Both the position numbers and the translations under genes were made by a program. From Cordilura impudica (Eukaryota > Arthropoda > Insecta > Diptera > Scathophagidae): 64,000 bases of DNA. Below the pieces are notes generated by a model. The model made no database searches and was not told where the DNA came from. It worked only from the letters and a program-made list of their open reading frames with translations. Each line of letters begins with the position of its first letter. Position 1 is the stretch's first letter. Below, in pieces: positions 1-13,093 of this stretch. The stretch spans positions 182,957,036-183,021,035 of the forward strand of contig OY821520.1 of assembly GCA_963682025.1 (NCBI GenBank). Reading direction: 5' to 3'.

Positions 1-3000
1 TAAAAATTAAAAATTAAAAATTAAAAATTAAAAATTAAAAATTAAAAATTAAAAATTAAAAATTAAAAATTAAAAATTAAAAATTAAAAATTAAAAATTA
101 AAAATTAAAAATTAAAAATTAAAATTAAAAATTAAAAATTAAAAATTAAAAATTAAAAATTAAAAATTAAAAATTAAAAAATTAAAAATTAAAAATTAAA
201 AATTAAAAATTAAAAATTAAAAATTAAAAATTAAAAATTAAAAATTAAAAATTAAAAATTAAAAATTAAAAATTTAAAATTAAAAATTAAAAATTAAAAA
301 TTAAAAATTAAAAATTAAAAATTAAAAATTAAAAATTAAAAATTAAAAATTAAAAATTAAAAATTAAAAATTAAAAATTAAAAATTAAAAATTAAAAATT
401 AAAAATTAAAAATTAAAAATTAAAAATTAAAAATTAAAAATTAAAAATTAAAAATTAGAAATTAAAAATTAAAAATTAAAAATTAAAAATTAAAAATTAA
501 AAATTAAAAATTAAAAATTAAAAATTAAAAATTAAAAATTAAAAATTAAAAATTAAAAATTAAAAATTAAAAATTAAAAATTAAATATTTAAAATTAAAT
601 ATTAAAATTAAAAATTAAAAATTAAAAATTAAAAATTAAAAATTAAAAATTAAAAATTAAAAATTAAAAATTAAAAAATTAAAAATTAAAAATTAAAAAT
701 TAAAAATTAAAAATTAAAAATTAAAAATTAAAAATTAAAAAATTAAAAATTAAAAATTAAAAATTAAAAATTAAAAATTAAAAATTAAAAATTAAAAATT
801 AAAAATTAAAAATTAAAAATTAAAAATTAAAAATTAAATATTAAAAATTAAAAATTAAAAATTAAAAATTAAAAATTAAAAATTAAAAATTAAAAATTAA
901 AAATTAAAAATTAAAAATTAAAAATTAAAAATTAAAAATTAAAAATTAAAAATTAAAAATTAAAAATTAAAAATTAAAAATTAAGAATTAAAAATTAAAA
1001 ATTAAAAATTAAAGATTAAAAATTAAAAATTAAAAATTAAAAATTAAAAACTAAAAATTAAAAATTAAAAATTAAAAATTAAAAATTAAAAATTAAAAAT
1101 TAAGAATTAAAAATTAAAAATTAAAAATTAAAGATTAAAAATTAAAAATTAAAAATTAAAAATTAAAAACTAAAAATTAAAAATTAAAAATTAAAAATTA
1201 AAAATTAAAAATTAAAAATTAAAAATTAAAAATTAAAAATTAAAAATAAAAATTAAAAATTAAAAATTAAAAATTAAAAATTAAAAATTAAAAATTAAAA
1301 ATTAAAAATTAAAAATTAAAAATTAAAAATTAAAAATTAAAAATTAAAAATTAAAAACTAAAAATTAAAAATTAAAAATTAAAAATTAAAAATTAAAAAT
1401 TAAAAATTAAAAATTAAAAATTAAAAATTAAAAATTAAAAATTAAAAATTAAAAATTAAAAATTAAAAATTAAAAATTAAAAATTAAAAATTAAAAATTA
1501 AAAATTAAAAATTAAAAATTAAAAATTAAAAATTAAAAATTAAAAATTAAAAATTAAAAATTAAAAATTAAAAATTAAAAATTAAAAATTAAAAATTAAA
1601 AATTAAAAATTAAAAATTAAAAATTAAAAATTAAAAATTAAAAATTAAAAATTAAAAATTAAAAATTAAAAATTAAAAATTAAAAATTAAAAATTAAAAA
1701 TTAAAAATTAAAAATTAAAAATTAAAAATTAAAAATTAAAAATTAAATATTTAAAATTAAATATTAAAAATTAAAAATTAAAAATTAAAAATTAAAAACT
1801 AAAAATTAAAAATTAAAAATTAAAAATTAAAAATTAAAAAATTAAAAATTAAAAAATTAAAAATTAAAAATTAAAAATTAAAAATTAAAAATTAAAAATT
1901 AAAAATTAAAAATTAAAAATTAAAATTTAAAAATTAAAAATTAAAAATTAAAAATTAAAAATTAAAAATTAAAAATTAAAAATTAAAAATTAAAAATTAA
2001 AAACTAAAAATTAAAAACTAAAAATTAAAAATTAAAAATTAAAAATTAAAAATTAAAAATTAAAAATTAAAAATTAAAAATTAAAAACTAAAAATTAAAA
2101 ACTAAAAATTAAAAACTAAAAATTAAAAATTAAAAATTAAAAATTAAAAATTAAAAATTAAAAATTAAAAATTAAAAATTAAAAATTAAAAATTAGAAAT
2201 TAAAAATTAAAAATTAAAAATTAAAAATTAAAAATTAAAAATTAAAAATTAAAAATTAAAAATTAAAAATTAAAAATTAAAAATTAAAAAATTAAAAATT
2301 AAAAATTAAAAATTAAAAACTAAAAATTAAAAATTAAAAATTAAAAAATTAAAAAATTAAAAATTAAAAATTAAAAATTAAAAATTAAAAATTAAAAATT
2401 AATAATTAAAAATTAAAAATTAAAAATTAAAAATTAAAAATTAAAAGTTAAAAATTAAAAATTAAAAATTAAAAATTAAAAATTAAAAATTTAAAATTAA
2501 AAATTAAAAATTAAAAAATAAAAATTAAAAATTAAAAATTAAAAATTAAAAATTAAAAATTAAAAATTAAAAATTAAAAATTATAAATTAAAAACTAAAA
2601 ATTAAAAATTAAAAATTAAAAATTAAAAATTATAAATTAAAAATTAAAAATTAAAAATTAAAAATTAAAAATTAAAAACTAAAAATTAAAAACTAAAAAC
2701 AAAAAATTTAAAATTTAAAATTAAAAATTAAAAAATAAAATTAAAAATTAAAATTAAAATTAAAATTAAAATTAAAAATTAAAAATTAAAAATTAAAAAT
2801 TAAAAATTAAAAATTAAAAATTAAAAATTAAAAATTAAAAATTAAAAATTAAAAATTTAAAATTAAAAATTAAAAATTAAAAAATAAAAATTAAAAATTA
2901 AAAATTAAAAATTAAAAATTAAAAATTAAAAATTAAAAATTATAAATTAAAAACTAAAAATTAAAAATTAAAAATTAAAAATTAAAAATTATAAATTAAA

Positions 3001-5165
3001 AATTAAAAATTAAAAATTAAAAATTAAAAATTAAAAACTAAAAATTAAAAACTAAAAACAAAAAATTTAAAATTTAAAATTAAAAATTAAAAAATAAAAT
3101 TAAAAATTAAAATTAAAATTAAAATTAAAATTAAAATTAAAAATTAAAAATTAAAAATTAAAAATTAAAAATTAAAAATTAAAAATTAAAAATTAAAAAT
3201 TAAAAATTAAAAATTAAAAATTAAAAATTAAAAATTAAAAATTAAAAATTAAAAATTAAAAATTAAAAATTAAAAATTAAAAATTAAAAATTAAAAATTA
3301 AAAATTAAAAATTAAAAATTAAAAATTAAAAATTAAGAATTAAAAATTAAAAATTAAAAATTAAAGATTAAAAATTAAAAATTAAAAATTAAAAATTAAA
3401 AATTAAAAACTAAAAATTAAAATTAAAATTAAAAATTAAAAATTAAAAATTAAAAATTAAAAATTAAAAATTAAAAATAAAAATTAAAAATTAAAAATTA
3501 AAAATTAAAAATTAAAAATTAAAAATTAAAAATTAAAAATTAAAAACTAAAAATTAAAAATTAAAAATTAAAAATTAAAAATTAAAAATTAAAAATTAAA
3601 AATTAAAAATTAAAAATTAAAAATTAAAAATTAAAAATTAAAAATTAAAAATTAAAAATTAAAAATTAAAAATTAAAAATTAAAAATTAAAAATTAAAAA
3701 TTAAAAATTAAAAATTAAAAATTAAAAATTAAAAATTAAAAATTAAAAATTAAAAATTAAAAATTAAAAATTAAAAATTAAAAATTAAAAATTAAAAATT
3801 AAAAATTAAAAATTAAAAATTAAAAATTAAAAATTAAAAATTAAATATTTAAAATTAAATATTAAAAATTAAAAATTAAAAATTAAAAATTAAAAACTAA
3901 AAATTAAAAATTAAAAATTAAAAATTAAAAATTAAAAAATTAAAAATTAAAAAATTAAAAATTAAAAATTAAAAATTAAAAATTAAAAATTAAAAATTAA
4001 AAATTAAAAATTAAAAATTAAAAATTAAAAATTAAAAATTAAAAATTAAAAATTAAAATTTAAAAATTAAAAATTAAAAATTAAAAATTAAAAATTAAAA
4101 ATTAAAAATTAAAAACTAAAAATTAAAAACTAAAAATTAAAAATTAAAAATTAAAAATTAAAAATTAAAAATTAAAAATTAAAAATTAAAAATTAAAAAC
4201 TAAAAATTAAAAACTAAAAATTAAAAACTAAAAATTAAAAATTAAAAATTAAAAATTAAAAATTAAAAATTAAAAATTAAAAATTAAAAATTAAAAATTA
4301 AAAATTAAAAATTAAAAATTAAAAATTAAAAATTAAAAATTAAAAATTAAAAATTAAAAAATTAAAAATTAAAAATTAAAAATTAAAAACTAAAAATTAA
4401 AAATTAAAAATTAAAAAATTAAAAAATTAAAAATTAAAAATTAAAAATTAAAAATTAAAAATTAATAATTAAAAATTAAAAATTAAAAATTAAAAATTAA
4501 AAATTAAAAGTTAAAAATTAAAAATTAAAAATTAAAAATTAAAAATTAAAAATTTAAAATTAAAAATTAAAAATTAAAAAATAAAAATTAAAAATTAAAA
4601 ATTAAAAATTAAAAATTAAAAATTAAAAATTAAAAATTAAAAATTAAAAATTATAAATTAAAAACTAAAAATTAAAAATTAAAAATTCAAAATTCAAAAT
4701 TCAAAATTAAAAATTAAAAATTAAAAATTAAAAATTAAAAATTAAAAACTAAAAATTAAAAACTAAAAACAAAAAATTTAAAATTTAAAATTAAAAATTA
4801 AAAAATAAAATTAAAAATTAAAATTAAAATTAAAATTAAAATTAAAATTAAAAATTAAAAATTAAAAATTAAAAATTAAAAATTAAAAATTAAAAATTAA
4901 AAATTAAAAATTAAAAATTAAAAATTAAAAATTAAAAATTAAAAATTAAAAATTAAAAATTAAAAATTAAAAATTAAAAATTAAAAATTAAAAATTAGAA
5001 ATTAGAAATTAGAAATTAAAAATTAAAAGTTAAAAATTCAAAATTCAAAATTAAAAATTAAAAATTCAAACTTCAAAATTAAAAATGAAAAATTGAAAAT
5101 TAAATATTAAAAATAAAAAATTAAAAATTAAAAATTAAAAATTAACAATTAAAAATTAAAAATTA
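1..5165. repeat. 7-bp satellite array, unit TAAAAAT
   Basis: About 730 head-to-tail copies of a 7-bp A/T-only unit fill the left edge of the window, so the array probably continues beyond it. The plus strand is strongly A-rich (5 A, 2 T per unit). Rare variants (CTAAAAA, TTAAGAA, AAAGATT, TTATAAA, TTAAATATTT) act as markers of higher-order duplication: the TTAAGAA/AAAGATT/ACTAAAA set recurs at a 119-bp offset (981 and 1100) and again near 3333. TTAAATATTT occurs at 581, 1743 and 3841. A complex block at 2701 recurs at 3060 and 4771. There is no start codon and no gene in it. Confidence 0.97.
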
Positions 5166-5290
5166 AAATTAAAAATTTAAAATTTAAAATTTAAAATTTA
5201 AAATTTAAAATTTAAAATTTAAAATTTAAAATTTAAAATTTAAAATTTAAAATTTAAAATTTAAAATTTAAAATTTAAAATTTAAAATTC
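5166..5290. repeat. Variant 7-bp satellite, unit AATTTAA
   Basis: Roughly 17 nearly perfect copies of a different 7-mer directly abut the main array. This more homogeneous block at the array edge suggests a separate, later local amplification of one variant. Confidence 0.95.
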
Positions 5291-5395
5291 AAAATTTAAA
5301 ATGAAAAATAAAAATAAAAAATGAAAAATGAAAAATGAAAAATGAAAAATGAAAATGAAAAATAAAAAATGAAAAACGAAAAATGGTAAATAAGA
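5291..5395. repeat. Degenerate satellite edge, units near AAAAATG
   Basis: The period-7 pattern continues as AAAAATG/AAAAATA with growing divergence, then ends in non-repetitive DNA. It is a transition zone. Confidence 0.85.
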
Positions 5396-8149
5396 AGCGA
5401 AAAATAAAAAAATTTAATGGTTGAAATCATAAATAATAATATTTTTTTTATATAAGCAGAGCCCCTGCAGTTGATTGCTATAAGTGATACATAGATGACG
5501 GTTTCTGTTTGATTTTAAAAAAGTGCCATAAAAAATCTTTAATTACTAGATGTTAGTATTCGGTGATACTCAGGATGTGTGATAAATAAGCTATATTGAA
5601 GACTTTTATTTTTGTTTTCAATTAAAAAACAACACTATACTTATATCCTCTGAATGACTTCTTTATGGTTTAAGTTTATTGTTTTTTGAGAAAGTAGCTA
5701 CACTAAATATTTTTATTCATAAACACAGTTGCATAATTTGTGCCATATGCCAGGATGACGTCGTCATTTTAAATTCGTTTAGGAATAACAAAAATTAAAG
5801 TTGGTTTTTGCAATTCATTTTTATTGTTAATTTTATAACAATGGATTATTTGAGTTAGTAATTATTTTGCATTTTTATGACTACCGCAAAATTTTCTTAT
5901 GTACGAGTAATTTACTACAACGGCTATAAAAAATATATTTCACTGTATGCGTTTTGGTTGTACAGATGTAGAGATGCCTAACGGGATTAATTTTAACATA
6001 ACCTAGGGTTTGGGGATTTTAAAATTAAGAGCCAGGAATCCTGGATTTTTTTTTGTGATTCCAGTATTTTTCATAATCACGGAATTTGGGTTTTTCCTGT
6101 ATTTAAGGCTGTTCGGAGTTTATCTTTAGGGTCCACGCAGCTGCTATACATTTGTTAAATTTTGTTAAAAATTTTCTTTTTTTTATGAAATTTCCCAAAT
6201 AATAAAGTGGTATAAAATGTATTAATCGTTATTATCAGAGAAATTTTGCTTTGGATATAAAAAGGTTATCCGTGCTTTAACATTAAAGTTTTTATAAATC
6301 TGAAAGTGGAGTTAATCGATTTGGCAAGAGATGTATCTATGTGTCTGTTAGTATATCGCTGAGTTATATATACATATATAGTTTTAGACCTTTGTACATA
6401 TTTTGTGATAGCGTCGTCTCAATCATTTTTGCATTAACAGCAACGATCTTTTATTTTCAACTACAGCCACATATTCAGAATTGCTTTAATGGCTCCTTCT
6501 ATTACAAACCATCTGGTTGGTGGTACCATCGAAAAAGTTTAAATTTGAAAAGTTGTTCAAATATATAAACTGTATTTAAAATATGCCAAAGCACTAAAAG
6601 AGTGAAATGAAAGGTGAAAATTTAGCGCTTTAAATTTACATATATAATATTATTACATCGTTTTGAATATAGTCCACTTGAGTCCACTAATGGATTATAG
6701 TTCCATATCACATTCGAAGAAAATACTAAAAAAAATGTTTGTAGAAATGTTTTTTATTGTTTCTTCCGTTTTATTTTTAATACTAATTAATTATGTCATA
6801 TTCGAATCCAAATTAATTATAATTACGGAATGAAACTTAAAATATTTCGAAAACTAAAGTTTTTACTTTTTTTTAGAATAAACCGTACAAATCTACCCTG
6901 CTACAGCAAGATTTCAATTATTTTCAGACTAGCTTATCAAAAAAGAAAAAACTATAGCAGTGTCTAGCCAAGGGGTTCCAATGCGCAAAAGAGTGATATG
7001 GTACCTCAATAGAATTTTTGGTTGAAGCAAAAAAGAATATAATTTTTAATATTCGTAATATTTATAGCAACTAAAGTTTACTTACGAAAATAATTTGTAA
7101 ATATTGCGCTTTAATAAACACAGCAAACAAAGAATAAGTTTATTTTCTAATAATCTGATGTGGGAAGAATGTAAAACGAAACACGTGTTTGATTTATTGA
7201 TAAATATCGAAGCGATGACAACAAAAGAAGAAATATTAAGACAAATTATACACTCTGACCATGAAAGCATTTCAGCTTCAAATTACGGTTGTTTCAAACC
7301 ATTTCATTTATGATTCAAATCACAGTTGTATGCGACACATACAGCCTTTGTGGTTCTTGGAAGTTTATGTGGGAAATTATAAAAGTAAAATTGCATTTGT
7401 TAATTTTTTTTAAACACCTTACTAGTCCATTAATATTATGGTCTGATTTACTTCAGAAAAACAATAGTCTGCTTTCACCGAAATGAAGTGAATCATTTAT
7501 CGAAAGGCGCAATGTCCAAAAACACAGTTTCTAGAACTTATTGAGTAAAAGAAGCTAAATTTCTGACAAAAAATTGTAAAACAAGAAACTAAAGAAGTGA
7601 CTAAAACTTTTATAAAAGAAATATAATCAATAAATATAATATTTTACAAAAACATAAGAATTAATTTTATATAATTATTTAAGTTGCAAACAAATTATTG
7701 ATCATGAGATCTTTTGTAGCTAGTTAAAAATGAAGCAGAAATAATGTGTTTGAAATTGAAATAAACCGGGTGTTTGAATATTTTCAAAACCAAATATTAC
7801 AAAAGCTATCCAAAAAATGTGATAATCCATTTTGTTATTATTTCCAGGCTTCAAAAGTTTAAAGCCATTTTTATCTTAAACGGCAGAACCCCACCGTTCA
7901 CTTACCCATGCCTGTCCCCTTATCGTGGAGACCAAACAAGAGCTGGCAAGTAAATTGTGTTGTCGTAAATCAGTAACAGAATTTTGTCATTAGCTGATAT
8001 TAAGTAACAGACAGTAAAGAACAAAAAATAGTTAATTGATGTTAATTATATCGGTCTTTACTTTCAACACATTACAATTAAAATCAACGAAATTTGTAAC
8101 ATATTATAATCATGAGGAATTCTGCTGAAAGGATAAGAATTAGCAAAAT
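5396..8149. other. AT-rich region without a recognisable gene
   Basis: No reading frame here has protein-like composition or matches a family I know; the frames are short and overlap on both strands. A slightly more GC-rich patch at about 7880-7955 is unexplained. The string AGATGCCTAACGGG at about 5970 recurs near 22996, so part of this may be old dispersed repeat. Confidence 0.6.
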
Positions 8150-9330
8150 TAGTCCCACAATAGTCCAAATAAAGCGGATTAAAATGTCTTGTGAATCAAC
8201 ATGGTATGTTAAAATTTAAATTTAATAAATGAAACTCCCAGCCAACATCACCATTCGCAAGATTAAATACAAAGGTAACACCCAGCATGGTCCTCTTACT
8301 AGCAAGTGTTGGGAGTTTGATAAGCCTTAGTTTATTAGTATATAAACCACGTAGATAGAAAAAAAAACTATTTCTGCACAGACTCAATTGCATTGGCGTG
8401 AACATGATAATATGGATTCCATATTATTGATGCATATAATAAAATTGGCCTTACAAGTGTTGTGTAAAGCAGTTTAGTAACATACGCATCAGAAAACTCC
8501 TTAGCTCAACTTTTAACGAAACTAAGAGTAGATCTAGCCTTATTAATAATCATACTAATATGACCAATGAAGTCAAGTTTCCTATCCATAAGTAAACGAA
8601 GATCCAGAAATATTTCAACTCATCAGATATTATCCTCCTTCTGTAAAATACCATATATTTAAATTTTTTTAGATTCAGTTCCGTTCTTTAGTCAAGTTCA
8701 CATTACACCAATCAATTATCCGGCTCACGTTGAAGAGTAATATGGCCATTTATGTCATTGAAACTGTGAAATAACTTAACATCATCTTCATATATATGGA
8801 CGGTGCAATTCAAAACTATAGTCGAAATATAATATACGAAGAGTAAAAGCAATAACGGACCACATGACTGCCTTGGGGGAACACCAGAAGTAACACTTAC
8901 AATGTTAGGTTCAAAATTGCGAAACATGATTCTTTGAGTTCTAAATGTAAGATACGATTAAATCCACAGACATCCGACATGCTCGCCACGGACGAAACCT
9001 TTGAAAACATGAGTCGAATATTCTAGAAGAGTAGTAACTGTTGATACTTATTTCAAAAAGCCATGCTGAAATGAAGACATAGTCAACTTTAGTTGATACG
9101 AGAGATAATCAGGTACTTAGGAATAACACTTAGCTTTGATATTCCCCTATACTTGAGTACATTCGCCGTTCCACCTAACTTGTACACAATTTTAATAAAT
9201 GATTATTTCCAAGAAGTAGGAAAATAAGCAATATGCAAAAGATTTTTGCAAATAAACGTTGTGGGGATACTTAGAATTTCTCAAAATGCAATCAGGACCA
9301 GGCTTGAATGAAACTCTCAACTGAATCAGA
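8150..9330 (-). pseudogene. Non-LTR retrotransposon reverse transcriptase remnant
   Basis: Read on the minus strand, the translation follows a jockey/CR1-like reverse transcriptase in order: a GPDCI patch (about 9290), a PTSWK/GISKLSVIPK patch (about 9200-9130), QHGFLK (about 9060), then SVTSGVPPRQSCGPLLLLLF (about 8900-8840). The catalytic box reads YEDD where this clade normally has YADD (about 8781-8792), followed by DVKLFHSFNDINGH. The C-terminal thumb/tail reads LPTLASKRTMLGVTFVFNL (about 8310-8250). Several stops and frame changes break it, so no full protein can be made. The fragment is 5'-truncated, which is common for non-LTR insertions, and abuts an INE-1-like fragment. Jockey versus CR1 is not settled. 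Confidence 0.85.
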
Positions 9331-9379
9331 GATTTTTGCGTATCTTTTGAAAAGGCGAGATTTTCTGTTTTTTAGCCTC

Positions 9380-9790
9380 GGCAATTTATTTGAATTTATT
9401 TGAATTTTATTTGAATGTAAAGTGTGTTTGACCCAAAGACGAACCCTGCTTAAATTTGTTGGAATCGGCCCATGTTTGGACCTAGTCCCCATACAAATTT
9501 TCCTTGGTTTTAATGCCATTGAATTAGCAAATGTTATTCTATTGCGAAGAAATTTGAATCATAAGGGTTGATTAGGCCAGTGACGAGATCTATAAAAAAT
9601 CTTTCAAATCGGTCCACGTTTGGACCTTGTCCCCGTACAAATTTTCTTCAAAATTTGATTAAAATGCCACAAATGATGCCAAATTTGCTAATTTATGTTT
9701 TATATTTAAAAATTTACAGAAATAGTGCAAAAAACACTGTAAAATTTTAATGAAATCGCCCACTTTTGGACATATTTTCTCGATTTTTTT
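9380..9790 (+). mobile_element. INE-1-like fragment (family B body)
   Basis: Two segments, near 9465-9505 and 9605-9655, carry the GGACCTAGTCCCCATACAAA core also seen in the INE-1-like element at 11.5-12.3 kb and its copy at 47.8-48.6 kb. Ends are not recognisable; this is internal body sequence, diverged. Confidence 0.6.
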
Positions 9791-11530
9791 TTATAAAGGG
9801 AAAACACCCATAGTTCTCAAAATTCTAAATATTGCAATTATATTTTATTAATAACCCATTCAAAGGACTTATAATTTCACAACACATATTGTTTAAATCC
9901 AAAAGTCTAGAAAAAAATACCACTCTAATATAACATTTTAAACTAATATTAAATTTTTATTAATAATACAGTTACACATTTTTGAAATATTTTTAATATT
10001 AATATATTAATGCTGTAGATATCAAGTTATTTAGTATATATTTTCTAAAACTAGTATAATTTTTTTTATAAGTTAGTTCTCTTTAAAATAGTCATTGACA
10101 CTGGGAGCGATATCTAATAGACTTAACATTTCGGAGCTATAATTATTATGTTCTTCCAAATCCTTTAGAGATTTTAAATATAAATGGTGTGAAGTTTTGT
10201 TTCTTCTTATTCTGGTCTACTTCTTTTATAACAGCCAATCTAAATGCGCTTTCGTCTTCCGAGCTTCTAAATAAATTAAACAATTTAAAATTTTATAAAG
10301 ACATTATTGCACTTCACTCTTTTACTTTTTACCAAAATATTCTGTGGTCTCTTATTGAGTCAAATGCCAACTAGTCTCAGCACGGAAATGTATGTCATTA
10401 TATATCAGTCATCAGCACAATAATACTAAGCATAAAAGATTCTATTTACTTTTTTTATTTTATTATGCTGAATTCAGTAGCCACTAAAAAATAGTACAGG
10501 TAGCGCTAGCGAATTTTCGTTATTTTAAATTTTTAAGTGCAAATTTTTTTAATTTTTTGACCTTTTTTGGCAACAGGTCAAAAGTATCTGATTGTTGCAA
10601 AATATATGCATTGTAAATTTTCGACCAGGTAGCGCAAGCAATTTTTTTTTTATTTTTGAGTGCAAATTTCTTATTATATTGAATTCGTTAACGGAATTTG
10701 AACACTGAAAATTTTGGGCCGCTTAAAAATAATTCAGGTAGCGCAAGTGGATTTTTATTTTGTGCTGAATTCATTAACAATATTTTGACGATCATTGCCT
10801 TTCAGAATTATAGTTTTTATTTTTGCCAATATATAAATATTACAAAACATTAACAATCTTCTTAAAAACACTAAGAAACACTTAAAAATCCTATCAAAAT
10901 CAAAATTAAATATGAAAAAAATTAAAATTTCTGTTTTCAAGCAGCAAAAAAATTATATAAAAATCTGCAAAATTTAGGTAATATTTGGTATTTTATAACC
11001 TTTAAATGAAGCCATATAACTTGAAAATCGATTTATTTTTCACTGAGTTTACAATTATATCCAGAGTATGTCAAGATGTTTTTACAACTTAATGGTTGTT
11101 GCGTATAGACTGGCAAGTACATGCAGCCAAGTTCACTTTAACTAGTTAGAGTATTGTTTAGTGAACCATTTTCGGTTATAGTTAAGTAAACATATTTAAA
11201 CATTTTTAGTTCGATTCTATCAAAGTAGAAAAAACTACCCAAATGACCAACTAACATCATTTATATTTTATAGAAAATAGAAATACCTTTCAAACGACAC
11301 CAAAAGCATTATACTCGGTCAACCAGTTAGCCTACAATTTGATTTGAAAAAGGATTTTTTTCAAAAAATTTTGCGCCTTTTTCTAAAAGCTAAAAAAATT
11401 CCATAGTTTATATCCGAATTTAAAACCGTTTATTGATTCTTAATCTGTGAGAAATCCTCTATCATATATACACATTGATTTTACTGAATGCTTCTATCAA
11501 ATTTTTGATGTTTGCCACGCGACGTATTTT
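9791..11530. other. AT-rich region, no gene seen
   Basis: I find no coding signature. The only structure is a degenerate repeat at 10496-10760, listed separately. Some low-complexity poly-T and poly-A runs. Confidence 0.6.
10496..10760. repeat. Three spaced CAGGTAGCGC repeats
   Basis: The motif CAGGTAGCGCWAG followed by a T-rich run and GTGCAAATTT/GTGCTGAATT occurs three times, starting near 10498, 10627 and 10737. Spacing is about 110-130 bp, consistent with a decayed tandem repeat. Confidence 0.6.
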
Positions 11531-12323
11531 TATACCCTATACCACTATGTGGTTTGGGTATAATGATTTTGTGCTGCTGTTTGTAACAACCAAAAATATT
11601 TGACCTAGACCCATCTTTAATTATACCGATCGAATCAGAATCACTTTCTGAGTTGATTTAACAATGTCCGTCCGTCCGTCCGTCCGTCCGTCCGTCTGTG
11701 TGTCCATGTAAAGCTTGTAATCAAACTGCAGGTCGCAAATATGAATATATTTCGATGAAATTTGGTATATAAGCTTTTATCGGCCATGGGATGAACGCTA
11801 TTGAAATTGGTGAGAATCGGTCCATGTTCAGACCTAGCCCCCATACAAATTTCCCATATGAAATCGACATAAATTGCCATAAGATCCAAATTGTCATATA
11901 GATCTTACTCAAATTGGGTTTGTATGCGTTCATTACATCCACTAATGAGTAGTCCAAAAATGATCCCTTTGACCCCATATAGAGCTGCTTCCCGATCTTC
12001 ACTTAAATCTATTAAAAAACAAAAATATTGCACTGATTCTTCTCAAATTTTGTTTGTACATATTTTTGCAAAATACAAGAGACTTTATCAAACATGATCA
12101 GGATCGGTCCATTTTTGGACCTAGTCCCTTTATAGATATAGCATCCGATATGAACTTTTTCATATCTGCAGCCAAAAAAAATTAATAAAAATCCCACTCA
12201 AATTTGGTTTTTGCTTATTTTCAATGTCCAGTTAGTTGGGCCTAAGAGATAGGGTTTATAAACGCATGGTATAGGGTATCGTATAGTCGGTCTAGACCGA
12301 CTATAATTTTCTTACTTGTTTTA
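11531..12323 (+). mobile_element. INE-1/DINE-1-like element, family B, near-complete
   Basis: The 5' end is a hairpin: TATACCC ... GGGTATA at 11531-11562 with an inner ACCAC/GTGGT stem, as in INE-1. A (GTCC)n tract follows at about 11668-11704, the GTCY proto-microsatellite typical of INE-1/DINE-1/mini-me elements. The body carries the 'GGTCCATG...GACCTAGYCCCCATACAAATTT' type core twice. The 3' end has GGTATAGGGTAT (inverted relative to the 5' end), a perfect 24-bp palindrome at 12281-12304 (half-site TATAGTCGGTCT), then CTTACTTGTT. INE-1 elements are regarded as Helentron-derived non-autonomous elements. The spurious frames within it are not genes. Confidence 0.85.
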
Positions 12324-12808
12324 TTATGCAATACGTCAAAAAACATTAAATAAAGGTTTCTTAACCTCATTTTTTGATATAGACATTAGTTTTGGAATTA
12401 TTGAGGCACAAGAGGAAAAATTGTTTTTTTTCCAAAAATTATAGCATATTTGAATTAAAAAAATTCATAAAAAATAGAGCGCAACATTTGCTGTTTAGTA
12501 CTTAATCTTAAAACTGTATGTAATAGGAATAAAATAAATTTTGTTTCATGACAAACCATGGATAAATTCGTATTTTATTCCCGATAAAGTGAAAGTACCT
12601 AATTTTGACATTTTTATCGCAAATTTGGGGACTAGTCTAGTTAAGGGCCGATAACATTTTTTTATTCTTATTTTTTTTTTTTTTTTGTAGGGTTAGGTGT
12701 TTCTGGGTTGATTTAGAAGAAATAATTTTTTTTTTCGTCAACCAATTTTTCCCGAGATATGGATGGAAAGCTGGCGTAATATAAAGTTTTTTTTTACGTA
12801 TTGCATAA
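12324..12808. mobile_element. 485-bp MITE with 13-bp TIR TTATGCAATACGT
   Basis: TTATGCAATACGT at 12324-12336 is matched exactly in inverted orientation at 12796-12808, and similarity continues inward into A/T runs. It begins within 4 bp of the preceding INE-1-like 3' end. No coding content; no clear target duplication, so the superfamily is not assigned. Confidence 0.6.
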
Positions 12809-13093
12809 CAAAATCGAATACGTCACACATTGGGTTGAATCTTACTCAAAGTGGCGCTAAATAGGTATTTTAAAATTAATTTTTTCTAATAAAGTTTGGT
12901 ATCGGGTAAAAGTATTTAAAATTGTGCGTCCCTGATGATCTAAATCAACGTTTTTAGTTACTTACTTTTTCAACTGTGTTCTCTCAAAGTGGAACAATTT
13001 TTCGTATTTTTCTTAAAGTGATAAAAATCTAAATTCAACAAATTTCAAGTGAATTGTTTTTATATTTAGACTATTAAAAGTAAAAATTTTATA

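Noticed and set aside
1..5395. CRISPR-like or regulatory array
   Set aside because: No repeat/spacer alternation; it is a simple 7-bp satellite.
11640..12200. Short frames on both strands
   Set aside because: They lie wholly within a non-coding INE-1-like element and have no family match.
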